Shown here one piece after another: positions 42,948 through 51,635 of a stretch of DNA of 64,000 nucleotides (position 1 is its first letter; each line of letters opens with the position of its first letter). Made by a program: the position numbers and the translations under genes. Source of the DNA: Mesorhizobium tianshanense (GTDB taxonomy: Bacteria > Pseudomonadota > Alphaproteobacteria > Rhizobiales > Rhizobiaceae); contig NZ_VLKT01000021.1 in NCBI RefSeq assembly GCF_007830515.1, positions 1 to 64,000 on the forward strand, in the 5' to 3' direction. Below the pieces are notes generated by a model. It ran no database searches and was not told where the DNA came from. It saw only the letters and a list, made by a program, of their open reading frames with translations.

Positions 42948-45044
42948 AGCGCCGTGCTCTCCAAAAGATTCCTGCGTCGTTCGGCCATCGCAGCCGCCTC
43001 CTTCACCAGCTTCCTTGCCCTCTCGGCCGCTGGCCTCTGGCAGCTCGACCGCGCCTTTCCGCCGCCGCTGCCGGCCGAACTTACCGTGTCGACCGAAGTG
43101 CAGGACCGCGACGGTCAACTGTTGCGGGCCTTCGCCACGCCGGACGGCTATTGGCGGCTCGCGACCCGCCTCGACCAGGTCGACAAGCAGTTCGTCGACA
43201 TGCTGGTCACCTACGAGGACAAGCGCTTCTGGGATCATCGAGGCGTCGACGTGCTGGCGCTGGCCCGCGCCGCCGGTCAGTTCGCGACCAATGGCCGTAT
43301 CGTCTCCGGCGGCTCGACGCTGTCGATGCAGCTCGCCCGGCTGACCGAACCGCGCGACAGCCGCAGCCTCGGCTCGAAGGTCAAGCAGATGCTGCGCGCC
43401 CTGCAGATCGAGCGGCGGCTCACCAAGCGCGAGATCCTCGGACGCTATTTGACGCTGGCCCCCTATGGCGGCAATCTCGAAGGCGTGCGCGCCGCCTCGC
43501 TGGCCTATTTCGGCAAGGAGCCGAAGCGGCTGACGGTCTCGGAGGCGGCCCTGCTCGTCGCCCTGCCGCAACTGCCGGAAAAGCGCCGGCCCGACCGCAA
43601 CCTCACGATCGCCCACGCCGCCCGCGACCGGGTGCTGACGCGCATGGTTACGGCCAGGTTGCTCGGCGAGCGCGAGGCCGCGCGTGCCGCGCTCGACGAC
43701 GTTTCCGGCATCCGCCGCACGCTGCCGGCGCTCGCCGCCCACGCCGCCTATGCGATGCTGCCCAGGGCCGTTCCCGGCCAGCCGTTGCGACTGACGATCC
43801 GCAAAAGCGTCCAGGAAGGGTTGGAACAGGTGGCCAGGGATGCCGCCACCCGCCTCGGGGCCCGCCTGTCCGTCGCCATGGTGCTGGCCGACGCCCGCAC
43901 CGGCGACATCCTCGGCGAGGTCGGCTCCGCCGACTTTTTCGACGCCAGCCGCTCCGGCTGGATCGACATGACCAGGATCGTCCGCTCGCCTGGTTCGACG
44001 CTGAAACCGTTCATCTATGGGCTCGCCTTCGAACAGGGACTGGTCGCGCAGGAAACGCTGATCGACGACAGTCCGACGGATTTCGGGGGCTACCGGCCTA
44101 AGAATTTCGACATGGGCTACCAGGGCGACGTCAGCATCCGGCAGGCGCTGCAACTGTCGCTCAACGTACCGGCGATCCGAGTGCTCGACGCGGTCGGGCC
44201 GGCGCGGCTGCTCGCGCGCTTCCGCCAGGCCGGCGTGACGCCTGTCCTGCCCGTCAACAAGGCGCCGGGTCTCGCCATCGGCCTTGGCGGCGTCGGCGCG
44301 ACGCTGCGCGATCTCGTCCAGCTCTATGCCGGGCTTTCCAATGGCGGCAAGGCGCACACGCTGCATGACGGCACCGAGCCGACGAATGCCGAGCGCTCCA
44401 CCGTGACCATCCTGGACGATCAGGCGAACTGGCAGATCACCGACATATTGTCGGGCGTCAAGCCGCCCGAGGGGGCCGCCCAGCGCGGCATCGCCTACAA
44501 GACCGGCACCTCCTACGGCTACCGCGATGCCTGGTCGATCGGCTTCGACGGGCGCTACGTGCTGGGCGTCTGGGTCGGCCGTCCCGATGCCGGCGCGGTG
44601 CCCGGCCTGTCCGGCTATGTCTCGGCCGCACCCATCCTGTTCGAGGGCTTTGTCCGCTCCGGCCTGGCTGCCGTGCCGCTGCCAAGCCAGCCGGCGGGCG
44701 TGATCAGACCCAGGCGGGACGATCTGCCGGTGACATTGGCGCGCTTCGGTTCCGGCGCCGACGGGCTGGTCCAGGCGACGCCGACCGAGCCCGCGCCGAC
44801 GATCGTCTTTCCGCCCGACGGCGCCCGCGTCGATCTCGGCACCGCGGCCGCCGAGGCCTCGCCGCTGGTGCTGAAACTGCAAGGCGGCCGTGCGCCGTTC
44901 CGCTGGCTGGCCAACGGCAAGCCGCTGGCCGGCATCAACCGGCGGCGCACCGCAACCTGGCAGCCGGACGGCGCCGGCTATTCGACCCTGACAGTGATCG
45001 ACGCGGCCGGGCGTGCCGCGAGCGTGAAAGTCTTCGTTGAATAG
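42939..45044 (+). CDS. pbpC: Penicillin-binding protein 1C
   Basis: A 701-residue bifunctional peptidoglycan synthase. An N-terminal anchor (about 15-35) precedes a GT51 transglycosylase domain (about 60-240) with catalytic glutamate in VTYEDKRFWDHRG. The transpeptidase domain (about 290-580) has SPGSTLKPF (SxxK), SLNVP (SxN) and YKTGTSYG (KTG). A C-terminal BiPBP_C domain (about 610-701) is typical of PBP1C. The ATG at 42939 lies in the arm of a repeat element; the GTG at 42954, preceded by GAGGGG, may be the true start, giving 696 residues. Linkage to the macroglobulin gene is widely conserved. Confidence 0.92.
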   Translation: MRGSAVLSKRFLRRSAIAAASFTSFLALSAAGLWQLDRAFPPPLPAELTVSTEVQDRDGQLLRAFATPDGYWRLATRLDQVDKQFVDMLVTYEDKRFWDHRGVDVLALARAAGQFATNGRIVSGGSTLSMQLARLTEPRDSRSLGSKVKQMLRALQIERRLTKREILGRYLTLAPYGGNLEGVRAASLAYFGKEPKRLTVSEAALLVALPQLPEKRRPDRNLTIAHAARDRVLTRMVTARLLGEREAARAALDDVSGIRRTLPALAAHAAYAMLPRAVPGQPLRLTIRKSVQEGLEQVARDAATRLGARLSVAMVLADARTGDILGEVGSADFFDASRSGWIDMTRIVRSPGSTLKPFIYGLAFEQGLVAQETLIDDSPTDFGGYRPKNFDMGYQGDVSIRQALQLSLNVPAIRVLDAVGPARLLARFRQAGVTPVLPVNKAPGLAIGLGGVGATLRDLVQLYAGLSNGGKAHTLHDGTEPTNAERSTVTILDDQANWQITDILSGVKPPEGAAQRGIAYKTGTSYGYRDAWSIGFDGRYVLGVWVGRPDAGAVPGLSGYVSAAPILFEGFVRSGLAAVPLPSQPAGVIRPRRDDLPVTLARFGSGADGLVQATPTEPAPTIVFPPDGARVDLGTAAAEASPLVLKLQGGRAPFRWLANGKPLAGINRRRTATWQPDGAGYSTLTVIDAAGRAASVKVFVE

Positions 45045-45124
45045 ACGGCGCCAAGCGATTCACGGCATTGGCTTTCCGGAAGGCCAGCGGAGAGCGGGAT
45101 ACGCACCAATGCCTGTTCCGAGGC

Positions 45125-45154
45125 ACCCCCTCTGACCTGCCGGGCAGAGGGGGT
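45125..45154. repeat. Strong hairpin downstream of pbpC
   Basis: ACCCCCTCTG and CAGAGGGGGT are perfect 10-bp arms separated by 10 bp. No T-tract follows, so this looks like a repeat-element hairpin rather than a canonical terminator. Confidence 0.6.
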
Positions 45155-45418
45155 TGCGCCGGAACGAAACGAGCCGTTTCGAAAGCGGCGCTTCGATTTT
45201 TACCGTCACCGCCGAATAAACCACCGGCTACTGCGAGCGCAAATCGTGCCCCGATCACATCCAGCTATTGCCGAGGCGCGACCTGCTCCTTTTCAGCTGC
45301 TTCTTGAGCCCGGGTTCCGCATCGCGGCGTGACTAGGAAAGAATTTCCTCATGGGGCCCAACATCCGCGAAAAATTGCTTCAACACGACGAAAAAAGCAA
45401 CATTGGATGCATCTAATC

Positions 45419-45435
45419 TCTACTAATTCAGTAGA
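45419..45435. promoter_or_regulatory. Palindromic operator candidate of the sulfate transport operon
   Basis: TCTACTAATTCAGTAGA has perfect 6-bp arms and lies 28-44 bp upstream of the ATG of the sulfate-binding gene, a promoter position. The Rrf2 regulator at 51636 is a possible partner. Confidence 0.5.
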
Positions 45436-45462
45436 CTTGAGGGGAGTTCAACGGAGGCGTTA

Positions 45463-46491
45463 ATGACCAATCCTCGTTTCAGGAAACTGCTCGGCGCCCT
45501 GGTCGCTGCATCGGTCCAGTTCGGAACGCTCGGTTTCGCGTTTGCCGATACCACCATCCTCAATGTGTCGTATGATCCAACACGTGAGCTGTACAAGCAA
45601 TTCGACGAGGCCTTTGCCGCCCACTGGAAGGCCGAGACCGGCGAGACGGTGACCATCCAGCAGTCGCATGGCGGATCGGGCGCCCAGGCCCGCGCCGTGA
45701 TCGACGGCCTCGACGCCGACGTGGTGACGCTGGCGCTCGAAGGCGACATCAACGCCATCGTCTCGAAATCGAAGAAGATCTATCCCGACTGGCGGACCAA
45801 GTTCGAGAACAATTCGGCGCCCTACACGTCGACCATCATCTTTCTTGTGCGCAAGGGTAATCCGAAGGACATCCAGGACTGGGGCGACCTGGTCAAGGAC
45901 GACGTCCAGGTGATCACGCCGAATCCCAAGACCTCGGGCGGCGCGCGCTGGAACTATCTCGCCGCCTGGGCCTATGCCAACGCCAAGGATGGCGGCGACG
46001 AGGCCAAGACGAAGGAATTCGTCGGCAACCTCTACGCCCATGTTCCGGTGCTCGACACCGGTGCGCGCGGCGCGACCGTGACCTTCGCGCAAAAGGGCCT
46101 GGGCGACGTGCTGTTGGCCTGGGAAAACGAGGCTTATCTGGCGCTCGACGAGTTCGGCGCCGACAATTTCGACATCGTCTACCCGCCAACCTCGATCCTG
46201 GCCGAGCCGCCGGTCGCCGTGGTCGACGCCAATGTCGATGCCAAGGGCACGCGAAAAGTCGCCGAAGCCTATCTGAGCTTCCTCTATTCCAAGGAAGGCC
46301 AGACGCTGATTGCCAAGAACCACTATCGTCCGTCGAAGCCCGAGCTGGTGCCGGCGGAGGACCTTGCCAAACTGCCTGACATCAAGCTGATCACCATCGA
46401 CGATCCACTTTTTGGCGGCTGGAAGAAGGCGCAGCCTTACCATTTCGGTGACGGCGGTATATTCGACCAGATCTACAAGCCAGCCCAGTAA
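45463..46491 (+). CDS. sbp: Sulfate/thiosulfate ABC transporter substrate-binding protein
   Basis: A 342-residue periplasmic protein with a signal peptide (about 1-28, ending FAFAD). The mature start TILNVSYDPTRELYKQF, the anion loop QQSHGGSGAQARAV, and VITPNPKTSGGARWNYLAAW are hallmarks of Sbp/CysP. It delivers sulfate or thiosulfate to CysT/CysW. GGAGG precedes the ATG. It is the first gene of sbp-cysT-cysW-cysA; a palindrome just upstream may mediate sulfur control. Sbp and CysP cannot be told apart by sight. Confidence 0.92.
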   Translation: MTNPRFRKLLGALVAASVQFGTLGFAFADTTILNVSYDPTRELYKQFDEAFAAHWKAETGETVTIQQSHGGSGAQARAVIDGLDADVVTLALEGDINAIVSKSKKIYPDWRTKFENNSAPYTSTIIFLVRKGNPKDIQDWGDLVKDDVQVITPNPKTSGGARWNYLAAWAYANAKDGGDEAKTKEFVGNLYAHVPVLDTGARGATVTFAQKGLGDVLLAWENEAYLALDEFGADNFDIVYPPTSILAEPPVAVVDANVDAKGTRKVAEAYLSFLYSKEGQTLIAKNHYRPSKPELVPAEDLAKLPDIKLITIDDPLFGGWKKAQPYHFGDGGIFDQIYKPAQ

Positions 46492-46512
46492 GACCAGCAA
46501 GCCAGACTCGAC

Positions 46513-47364
46513 ATGACCACAGCACCCGCCAAGGCGGGGTGGCGGTTCAGACAGCCGAGCGTCATTCCGGGTTTCGGATTGACGCTCGGCTTCTCGCTTG
46601 CCTACCTCACCCTCATCATCCTCATTCCCCTGTCGGGGCTGATCTGGCGATCGGCCGCGCTCGGCTGGACCGATTTCTGGGCGATCGCCACCGACCGCCG
46701 CACTATCAACGCGCTTCAAATCAGCTTCGGCACAGCCTTCATCGCGGCCGCCGTCAATGTCGTCTTCGGCACGATCGTCGCCTGGGTGCTGGTGCGCTAC
46801 AACTTTCCTGGCCGCCGCATCGTCGATGCCATGGTCGACCTGCCCTTCGCGCTGCCGACGGCGGTCGCCGGCATCGCGCTGACCACGCTTTACGCGCCGA
46901 ATGGCTGGCTCGGCAGTTTGCTGGCGCCCCTCGGCATCAAGGTCGCCTACACGCCGCTCGGCATCGTCATCGCGCTGATCTTCATCGGCCTGCCATTTGT
47001 GGTGCGCACCGTCCAGCCGATCATGGAAGAGATCGACAAGGAGGTCGAGGAAGTGGCCGCTACACTCGGCGCCAACCGCTTCCAGACCATCGCCCGGGTC
47101 CTGCTTCCGGGCCTCGCGCCGGCCATCGTCACCGGTTTCGCGCTGGCTTTCGCGCGCGGCGTCGGCGAATACGGCTCCGTCATCTTCATCGCCGGCAACC
47201 TGCCCTACAAATCCGAGATCGCGCCGCTGCTGATCGTCATCCGGCTGGAGGAGTACAATTACGCGGCGGCGACCGCGATCGCGGCCATCATGCTCGCTTT
47301 GTCGTTCATGATGCTGCTGGTCATCAATCTGGTGCAGACGTGGAGCCGCAAGCGCTATGGCTGA
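46513..47364 (+). CDS. cysT: Sulfate/thiosulfate ABC transporter permease CysT (CysU)
   Basis: A 283-residue inner-membrane permease with about six helices. Family segments include TFIAAAVNVVFGTIVAWVLVRY-like residues 75-97, DLPFALPTAVAGIALTTLY and the EAA loop EVAATLGANRFQTIARVLLP. It pairs with CysW to form the sulfate channel. It starts 21 bp after sbp and its end overlaps cysW by eight bases. Confidence 0.92.
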   Translation: MTTAPAKAGWRFRQPSVIPGFGLTLGFSLAYLTLIILIPLSGLIWRSAALGWTDFWAIATDRRTINALQISFGTAFIAAAVNVVFGTIVAWVLVRYNFPGRRIVDAMVDLPFALPTAVAGIALTTLYAPNGWLGSLLAPLGIKVAYTPLGIVIALIFIGLPFVVRTVQPIMEEIDKEVEEVAATLGANRFQTIARVLLPGLAPAIVTGFALAFARGVGEYGSVIFIAGNLPYKSEIAPLLIVIRLEEYNYAAATAIAAIMLALSFMMLLVINLVQTWSRKRYG

Positions 47365-48241
47365 TCCGGAGATCAAATCCTACGCACCGCACCACGAAAG
47401 CCAGTCGGCGGCAGTGACCGAAGGCCGCCCGGCGAAAGCCGTGCTGATGATCGTGGCCTTTGCCTTCCTCGGCATTTTCCTGCTCTTGCCGCTGATCGTC
47501 GTCTTCAACGAAGCCTTCGCAAAGGGCCTCGATGCTTATACGGAGGCGCTGGCCAGCCCCGACACGCGCTCGGCGATCCGCCTGACGCTGCTGGTGGCGG
47601 CGATCTCGGTTCCGCTCAACATCGTCTTCGGCATCTCCGCTGCCTGGGCGATCGCCAAGTTCGAGTTCAAGGGCAAGGCCTTCCTGACCACGCTCATCGA
47701 CCTGCCGTTTTCGGTCTCGCCGGTCATTTCCGGCCTGGTCTATGTGCTTCTGTTCGGCGCGCAAGGCCTGTTCGGCGCCTGGCTGAAGGCGCATGGCATC
47801 GTCATCCTCTTTGCCGTGCCGGGCATCGTGCTCGCCACCGTCTTCGTCACTTTCCCCTTCGTCGCCCGCGAACTGATCCCCTTGATGCAGGAACAGGGCA
47901 ATGGCGACGAGGAGGCGGCGCTATCGCTCGGCGCCAATGGCTGGCAGGCCTTCTGGTACGTGACGCTGCCCAACGTCAAATGGGGGCTGCTCTACGGCGT
48001 GCTGCTGTGCAATGCCCGCGCCATGGGCGAGTTCGGCGCGGTGTCGGTGGTGTCCGGCCACATACGCGGGCTGACCAACACCATGCCGCTGCATGTCGAA
48101 ATCCTCTACAACGAGTACAATGCCGCCGCCGCCTTCGCCGTCGCTTCGCTGCTTGCCGGCCTGGCGCTCGTCACGCTGGTCTTGAAAACACTTCTCGAGA
48201 TGCGCTACGGCGCCGAGCTCGCCGCGACGCGCGGACACTGA
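47357..48241 (+). CDS. cysW: Sulfate/thiosulfate ABC transporter permease CysW
   Basis: A 294-residue permease, partner of CysT. Recognisable parts are DLPFSVSPVISGLVYVLLFG, the EAA loop EEAALSLGANGWQAFWYVTL and MGEFGAVSVVSGHIRG, the latter a CysW signature. Its start overlaps the end of cysT, which points to translational coupling, and cysA follows after 20 bp. Confidence 0.92.
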   Translation: MADPEIKSYAPHHESQSAAVTEGRPAKAVLMIVAFAFLGIFLLLPLIVVFNEAFAKGLDAYTEALASPDTRSAIRLTLLVAAISVPLNIVFGISAAWAIAKFEFKGKAFLTTLIDLPFSVSPVISGLVYVLLFGAQGLFGAWLKAHGIVILFAVPGIVLATVFVTFPFVARELIPLMQEQGNGDEEAALSLGANGWQAFWYVTLPNVKWGLLYGVLLCNARAMGEFGAVSVVSGHIRGLTNTMPLHVEILYNEYNAAAAFAVASLLAGLALVTLVLKTLLEMRYGAELAATRGH

Positions 48242-48261
48242 AAACTGAAAAGGGACGGTTG

Positions 48262-49302
48262 ATGGAAGTTCGCGTTGCCAACGTGCGCAAGGAGTTTGAG
48301 CGGTTTCCGGCCCTCCACGATGTCTCGCTCGACATCAAGTCCGGCGAGCTGATCGCGCTGCTCGGGCCTTCCGGTTCCGGCAAGACGACGCTGCTCAGGC
48401 TGATCGCCGGGCTGGAGCGGCCGACGAAGGGAAAAATCTTCTTCGGTGAGGAGGATGCGTCGCAAAAGTCGATCCAGGAGCGCAATGTCGGCTTCGTCTT
48501 CCAGCATTATGCGCTGTTTCGCCATATGACGGTCGCCGACAATGTCGGCTTCGGCTTAAAAGTTCGGCACGGGCCGACACGCCCGTCGGCGCAGGAAATC
48601 CGCCGCCGGGCCTCCGAGCTTCTCGACCTCGTCCAGCTTTCCGGCTTGGAGAAGCGCTATCCGGCGCAGCTTTCGGGTGGCCAGCGCCAGCGCGTGGCAC
48701 TGGCTCGCGCCATGGCGATCGAACCGCGCGTGCTGTTGCTTGACGAGCCGTTCGGCGCGCTCGACGCCCAGGTCCGCCGCGAGCTGCGCCGCTGGCTGCG
48801 CGACATCCATGACGCCACCGGCCACACCACGGTCTTCGTCACCCATGACCAGGAAGAGGCGCTGGAGCTTGCCGACCGCGTGGTGGTGATGAGCCAGGGT
48901 AGCATCGAGCAGGTCGGCACCGCCGATGAAATCTACGACACGCCGAACTCGCCCTTCGTCTACGGCTTCATCGGCGAATCGAGCTCGATTCCGGTCAAGG
49001 TCGAGGATGGCCAGGTCTGGATTGCCGACCGCCCGATCGGGCTCTCCGCGCCGCAGGCACCGCAGGGCGAAGCGACGCTGTTCTTCCGCCCGCACGATGT
49101 GGATCTGGTGGACGAATGCAATGGCTGCATCGCCGGTACGGTCGCCGCCAGCCGCCGAGTCGCCGGCACCAGACGGGTGGAGCTCGAAATCGGCGGCGAT
49201 CGCCAGCGGGTCGAGATCGAGCTGCCCGTCGACCATCCGGCGGCGCAGAAAAGCCGGGTGGTGTTTCGGCCGCGGCGCTGGAAGCTTTTTCCGGCAGCGT
49301 AG
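48262..49302 (+). CDS. cysA: Sulfate/thiosulfate ABC transporter ATP-binding protein CysA
   Basis: A 346-residue ATPase. Walker A GPSGSGKT, signature LSGGQRQR, Walker B VLLLDEPFGALD and VTHDQEEA are all present. The C-terminal third is the TOBE-like regulatory extension of CysA/MalK-type ATPases. The ATG at 48262 is seven bases after AGGGA; the frame is open further left but overlaps cysW. It is the last gene of the operon. Confidence 0.92.
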   Translation: MEVRVANVRKEFERFPALHDVSLDIKSGELIALLGPSGSGKTTLLRLIAGLERPTKGKIFFGEEDASQKSIQERNVGFVFQHYALFRHMTVADNVGFGLKVRHGPTRPSAQEIRRRASELLDLVQLSGLEKRYPAQLSGGQRQRVALARAMAIEPRVLLLDEPFGALDAQVRRELRRWLRDIHDATGHTTVFVTHDQEEALELADRVVVMSQGSIEQVGTADEIYDTPNSPFVYGFIGESSSIPVKVEDGQVWIADRPIGLSAPQAPQGEATLFFRPHDVDLVDECNGCIAGTVAASRRVAGTRRVELEIGGDRQRVEIELPVDHPAAQKSRVVFRPRRWKLFPAA

Positions 49303-49369
49303 CTACAAGGCGATTGCCAACCGTACCGATGGCAGTCGCCTCTTCATGCTGAGCGACACCGACTGCCTT

Positions 49370-49846
49370 TCAACGCGTCTTCAGCGAGAGCACCAGGGTC
49401 ATCGGATTTTTCGGGGAAGCCGCAAAGCCGTAGTGCTCGTAGAAGGCTTTCGCTTCAGCCGATATGGCATGAACAAAAATGCCGCGAATCCCGAGGATCG
49501 TCGCGGCGTGACCGGTGCGCAGAACGGCGTCTTGCAACAGCGCTGCGCCTAGCCCCTTCCCTTGCCAGCTTGCATCCACGGCGGGACGGCCGAGCACGGC
49601 CATCGGAACGGGATCCGGCATGTTGCGGCGAATAGCGCCTGGCGCTTCCGCAAGATCAAGCCCACCCGAGGAGAGACAATAGTAGCCGACAACGCGTGCG
49701 CCTTCCGTTACCACATAAGTACGCGACGCGCCGCTGACCTGGTTGGCCCGCGCCCTGCGACGAAGCCATTGATCAAGGCTCTCTGTCCCGCTTTGGAAAA
49801 AATCGAGATCGTGATGGTCGGCAAGGGGCGTGGGCGCCGACAGCAT
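49370..49846 (-). CDS. GNAT acetyltransferase, TacT-like toxin
   Basis: A 158-residue GNAT enzyme of the type that acetylates the amino group of aminoacyl-tRNA and halts translation. The acetyl-CoA pyrophosphate loop is present as DASWQGKGLGAALL, with RTYVVTEGARVVGYYCLS before it and the late FYEHYGF with a tyrosine like that used for catalysis in TacT. The start overlaps the stop of the upstream DUF1778 gene (TGATG), the normal antitoxin-first order. Confidence 0.88.
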   Translation of the reverse strand: MLSAPTPLADHHDLDFFQSGTESLDQWLRRRARANQVSGASRTYVVTEGARVVGYYCLSSGGLDLAEAPGAIRRNMPDPVPMAVLGRPAVDASWQGKGLGAALLQDAVLRTGHAATILGIRGIFVHAISAEAKAFYEHYGFAASPKNPMTLVLSLKTR

Positions 49847-50127
49847 CAGCCCTGCCAGGGCTTGGGCGCATTCATAAGGCGTGCAAAACCTTCGCCGCTC
49901 GGTGGTTCATCAAGAATGTCGAGATAATGCTGGTAGCTCTCGGGATCCACCTTGACCAGCGCTTGGTCGAGCAGCGTGTCCTCGGCCGCGCGATAGGCGG
50001 CATCGATCATAAAGTCGGAGCGGGTCTTCCCGCGTATTTTCGCGGCTCGGTCAATCAGAACGCGCACGTCCTCTCGGATGCGCAGATTGACAGGCTTGGC
50101 GTGGGTCTCAGGTGTAGTCTTTGTCAT
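49846..50127 (-). CDS. DUF1778 ribbon-helix-helix antitoxin (TacA-like)
   Basis: A 93-residue protein. The N-terminal ribbon-helix-helix (about residues 10-52, PVNLRIREDVRVLIDRAAKI) should bind DNA as a dimer. The C-terminal tail (SYQHYLDILDEPP to LMNAPKPW) is the part that wraps the toxin in TacA proteins. The ATG at 50127 has GAGGAG upstream; the frame extends 13 codons further but without a ribosome site. It is coupled to the acetyltransferase gene. A perfect 15-bp palindrome 34-48 bp upstream is a likely autoregulatory operator. Confidence 0.9.
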   Translation of the reverse strand: MTKTTPETHAKPVNLRIREDVRVLIDRAAKIRGKTRSDFMIDAAYRAAEDTLLDQALVKVDPESYQHYLDILDEPPSGEGFARLMNAPKPWQG

Positions 50128-50160
50128 GGAGGGCTCCTCTTCCTCACCATAGCACTCCGC

Positions 50161-50175
50161 ATACACAATGTGTAT
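50161..50175. promoter_or_regulatory. Toxin-antitoxin operator palindrome
   Basis: ATACACAATGTGTAT is perfectly symmetric (ATACAC/GTGTAT around AAT) and AT-rich against its surroundings. Its position fits a promoter-overlapping site for the ribbon-helix-helix antitoxin. Confidence 0.65.
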
Positions 50176-50399
50176 CTATTTCGTTGACCTGACCAGGGAG
50201 GTGATTGGAAAAGCACCAGCGGCGGGGCGAGAAAAGCCGTAATGACCCTGCTTGGAAGAAAATCCTAGCAATTGGCTGTTTCGGCAACGCTTTTTCTCAC
50301 GGCAACGCCATGGATCCGGCTTGCATGCCTCGTCGCGGCAGGCATCGTCCGATTATCCTTAGGCATTCGATAAACGGCGTTTTCACGGAGCCTGTTTTC

Positions 50400-51385
50400 A
50401 TGAAGCGATTTTTGCTTGGCGTCGCCACATTGGCCGGCCTGTTCCTCGCATCCTCCCAAGCCTGGTCAGCCGACAAATTGCTGAACGCTTCCTTCGATGT
50501 CGGTCGTGAGTTGTTTGCGCAGGTCAACAAGGCCTTCATATCAGAGCGCCCCGGCGTGACCATTGATCAGTCGCATGCCGGAACCTCGGCGCAGGCGCGT
50601 GCCATCGTCGAAGCCTCGGCGCCGACGTCGTCACCTTCAACCAGGTCCCCGATATCGAATTCCTGGTCAAGAATGGCCTCGTCTCCGCCGATTGGCAGAA
50701 GGATTTCCCCGACAACGCCTCGCCTTTCTATTCGCTGCCGTCCTTCCTGGTGCGCGCCGGCAATCCGAAGAACATCAAGGATTGGAACGACCTCGTGCGC
50801 GCCGACGTCCAGGTGATCTTCCCCAATCCGAAGACATCGGGCAACGCGCGCTACACCTATCTGGCGGCCACCGCCTATGCCAAGGAAGCCTTCAAGGGCG
50901 ACGACGCCAAGGTGAAGGAATTCGTCACCAAGCTGTTCAACAACGTGCCGATCTTCGATACCGGCGGACGCGCCGCGACCACCACCTTCGTGCAGCGCGA
51001 GATCGGCGACGTGCTAATCACCTTCGAGTCGGAAACGCGCGGCATCCGCGGGGAGTATGGCGAGGACAAGTTCGAGCAGGTGACGCCCTCGGTCAGCCTG
51101 CTGGCGGAGTTTCCAGTGGCGATCGTCGACACGGTCGCCGACGAGCATGGCACGCGTGACCTCGCCAAGACCTATCTCGACTTCCTCTACACGCCGCAGG
51201 GCCGGGACATCCTTGCCGAGAACGGCAACCGGGTTCGCGACCAGACCGTCGCCGCCAAATACAAGGCAGAGTTCCCCGATGTCCGCCTGCTGACGGTGGA
51301 AGATGTCTTCGGCGGCTGGGCTAAGATCCAGGCCGAGCATTTCGCCGCGGGCGGACTGCTCGACCAGACCTATGGCAGCCGCTGA
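50400..51385 (+). pseudogene. Second sulfate-binding protein gene, frameshifted
   Basis: The ATG at 50400 (GGAG upstream) starts a signal peptide (KRFLLGVATLAGLFLASSQA) and the Sbp-like LLNASFDVGRELFAQVN and SHAGTSAQARAIVE. At about 50611 a G is missing: GAAGCCTCGGC where GAAGGCCTCGGC would read EGLGADVVTFNQVPD. The rest (VIFPNPKTSGNARYTYL to GGLLDQTYGSR) continues in another frame to 51385. Restoring one base would give a full Sbp/CysP protein of about 328 residues. It is a lone paralogue of the sbp at 45463 without permease genes. It is either inactive or a sequencing artefact. Confidence 0.78.
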
Positions 51386-51411
51386 AGCAAGCGATCTTCG
51401 AACACGATGGG

Positions 51412-51440
51412 AAGCCGGCTTTTGCTGGCTTTCTTCGTTT
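51412..51440 (+). terminator. Terminator of the second sulfate-binding gene
   Basis: AAGCCGGC and GCTGGCTT form an 8-bp stem with one G-U pair around TTTT, followed by TTCTTCGTTTT. It begins 27 bp after the stop codon. Confidence 0.6.
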
Positions 51441-51635
51441 TCCGCTCGGGAAAGGTGATTTCCCGCTTTCCAGGCGCCTGCCCTGCAAAACGTTACGAAG
51501 AATCAACGCGTTTGCGGGCAATGTGTCATCAGGCGGATTGTCTGCGCGAAACGGCATCGCACGGCTAACCGTCATGATTTGCACACAAACAGCCGCCAGA
51601 CGCGGGTGGTTGGGGCTTCATGGGTTGACTCGGGC

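Larger units (their letters stand above)
45045..45462. other. Non-coding region between pbpC and the sulfate transport operon
   Basis: This 418-bp stretch has no convincing gene. It holds a strong hairpin at 45125-45154 and an AT-rich promoter-like region with a 17-bp palindrome at 45419-45435 before the sulfate-binding gene. Confidence 0.6.

Noticed and set aside
41328..44882. Open frame of 1184 codons on the minus strand
   Set aside because: It is antisense to the macroglobulin and pbpC genes, which both show clear family motifs. Composition is antisense-like.
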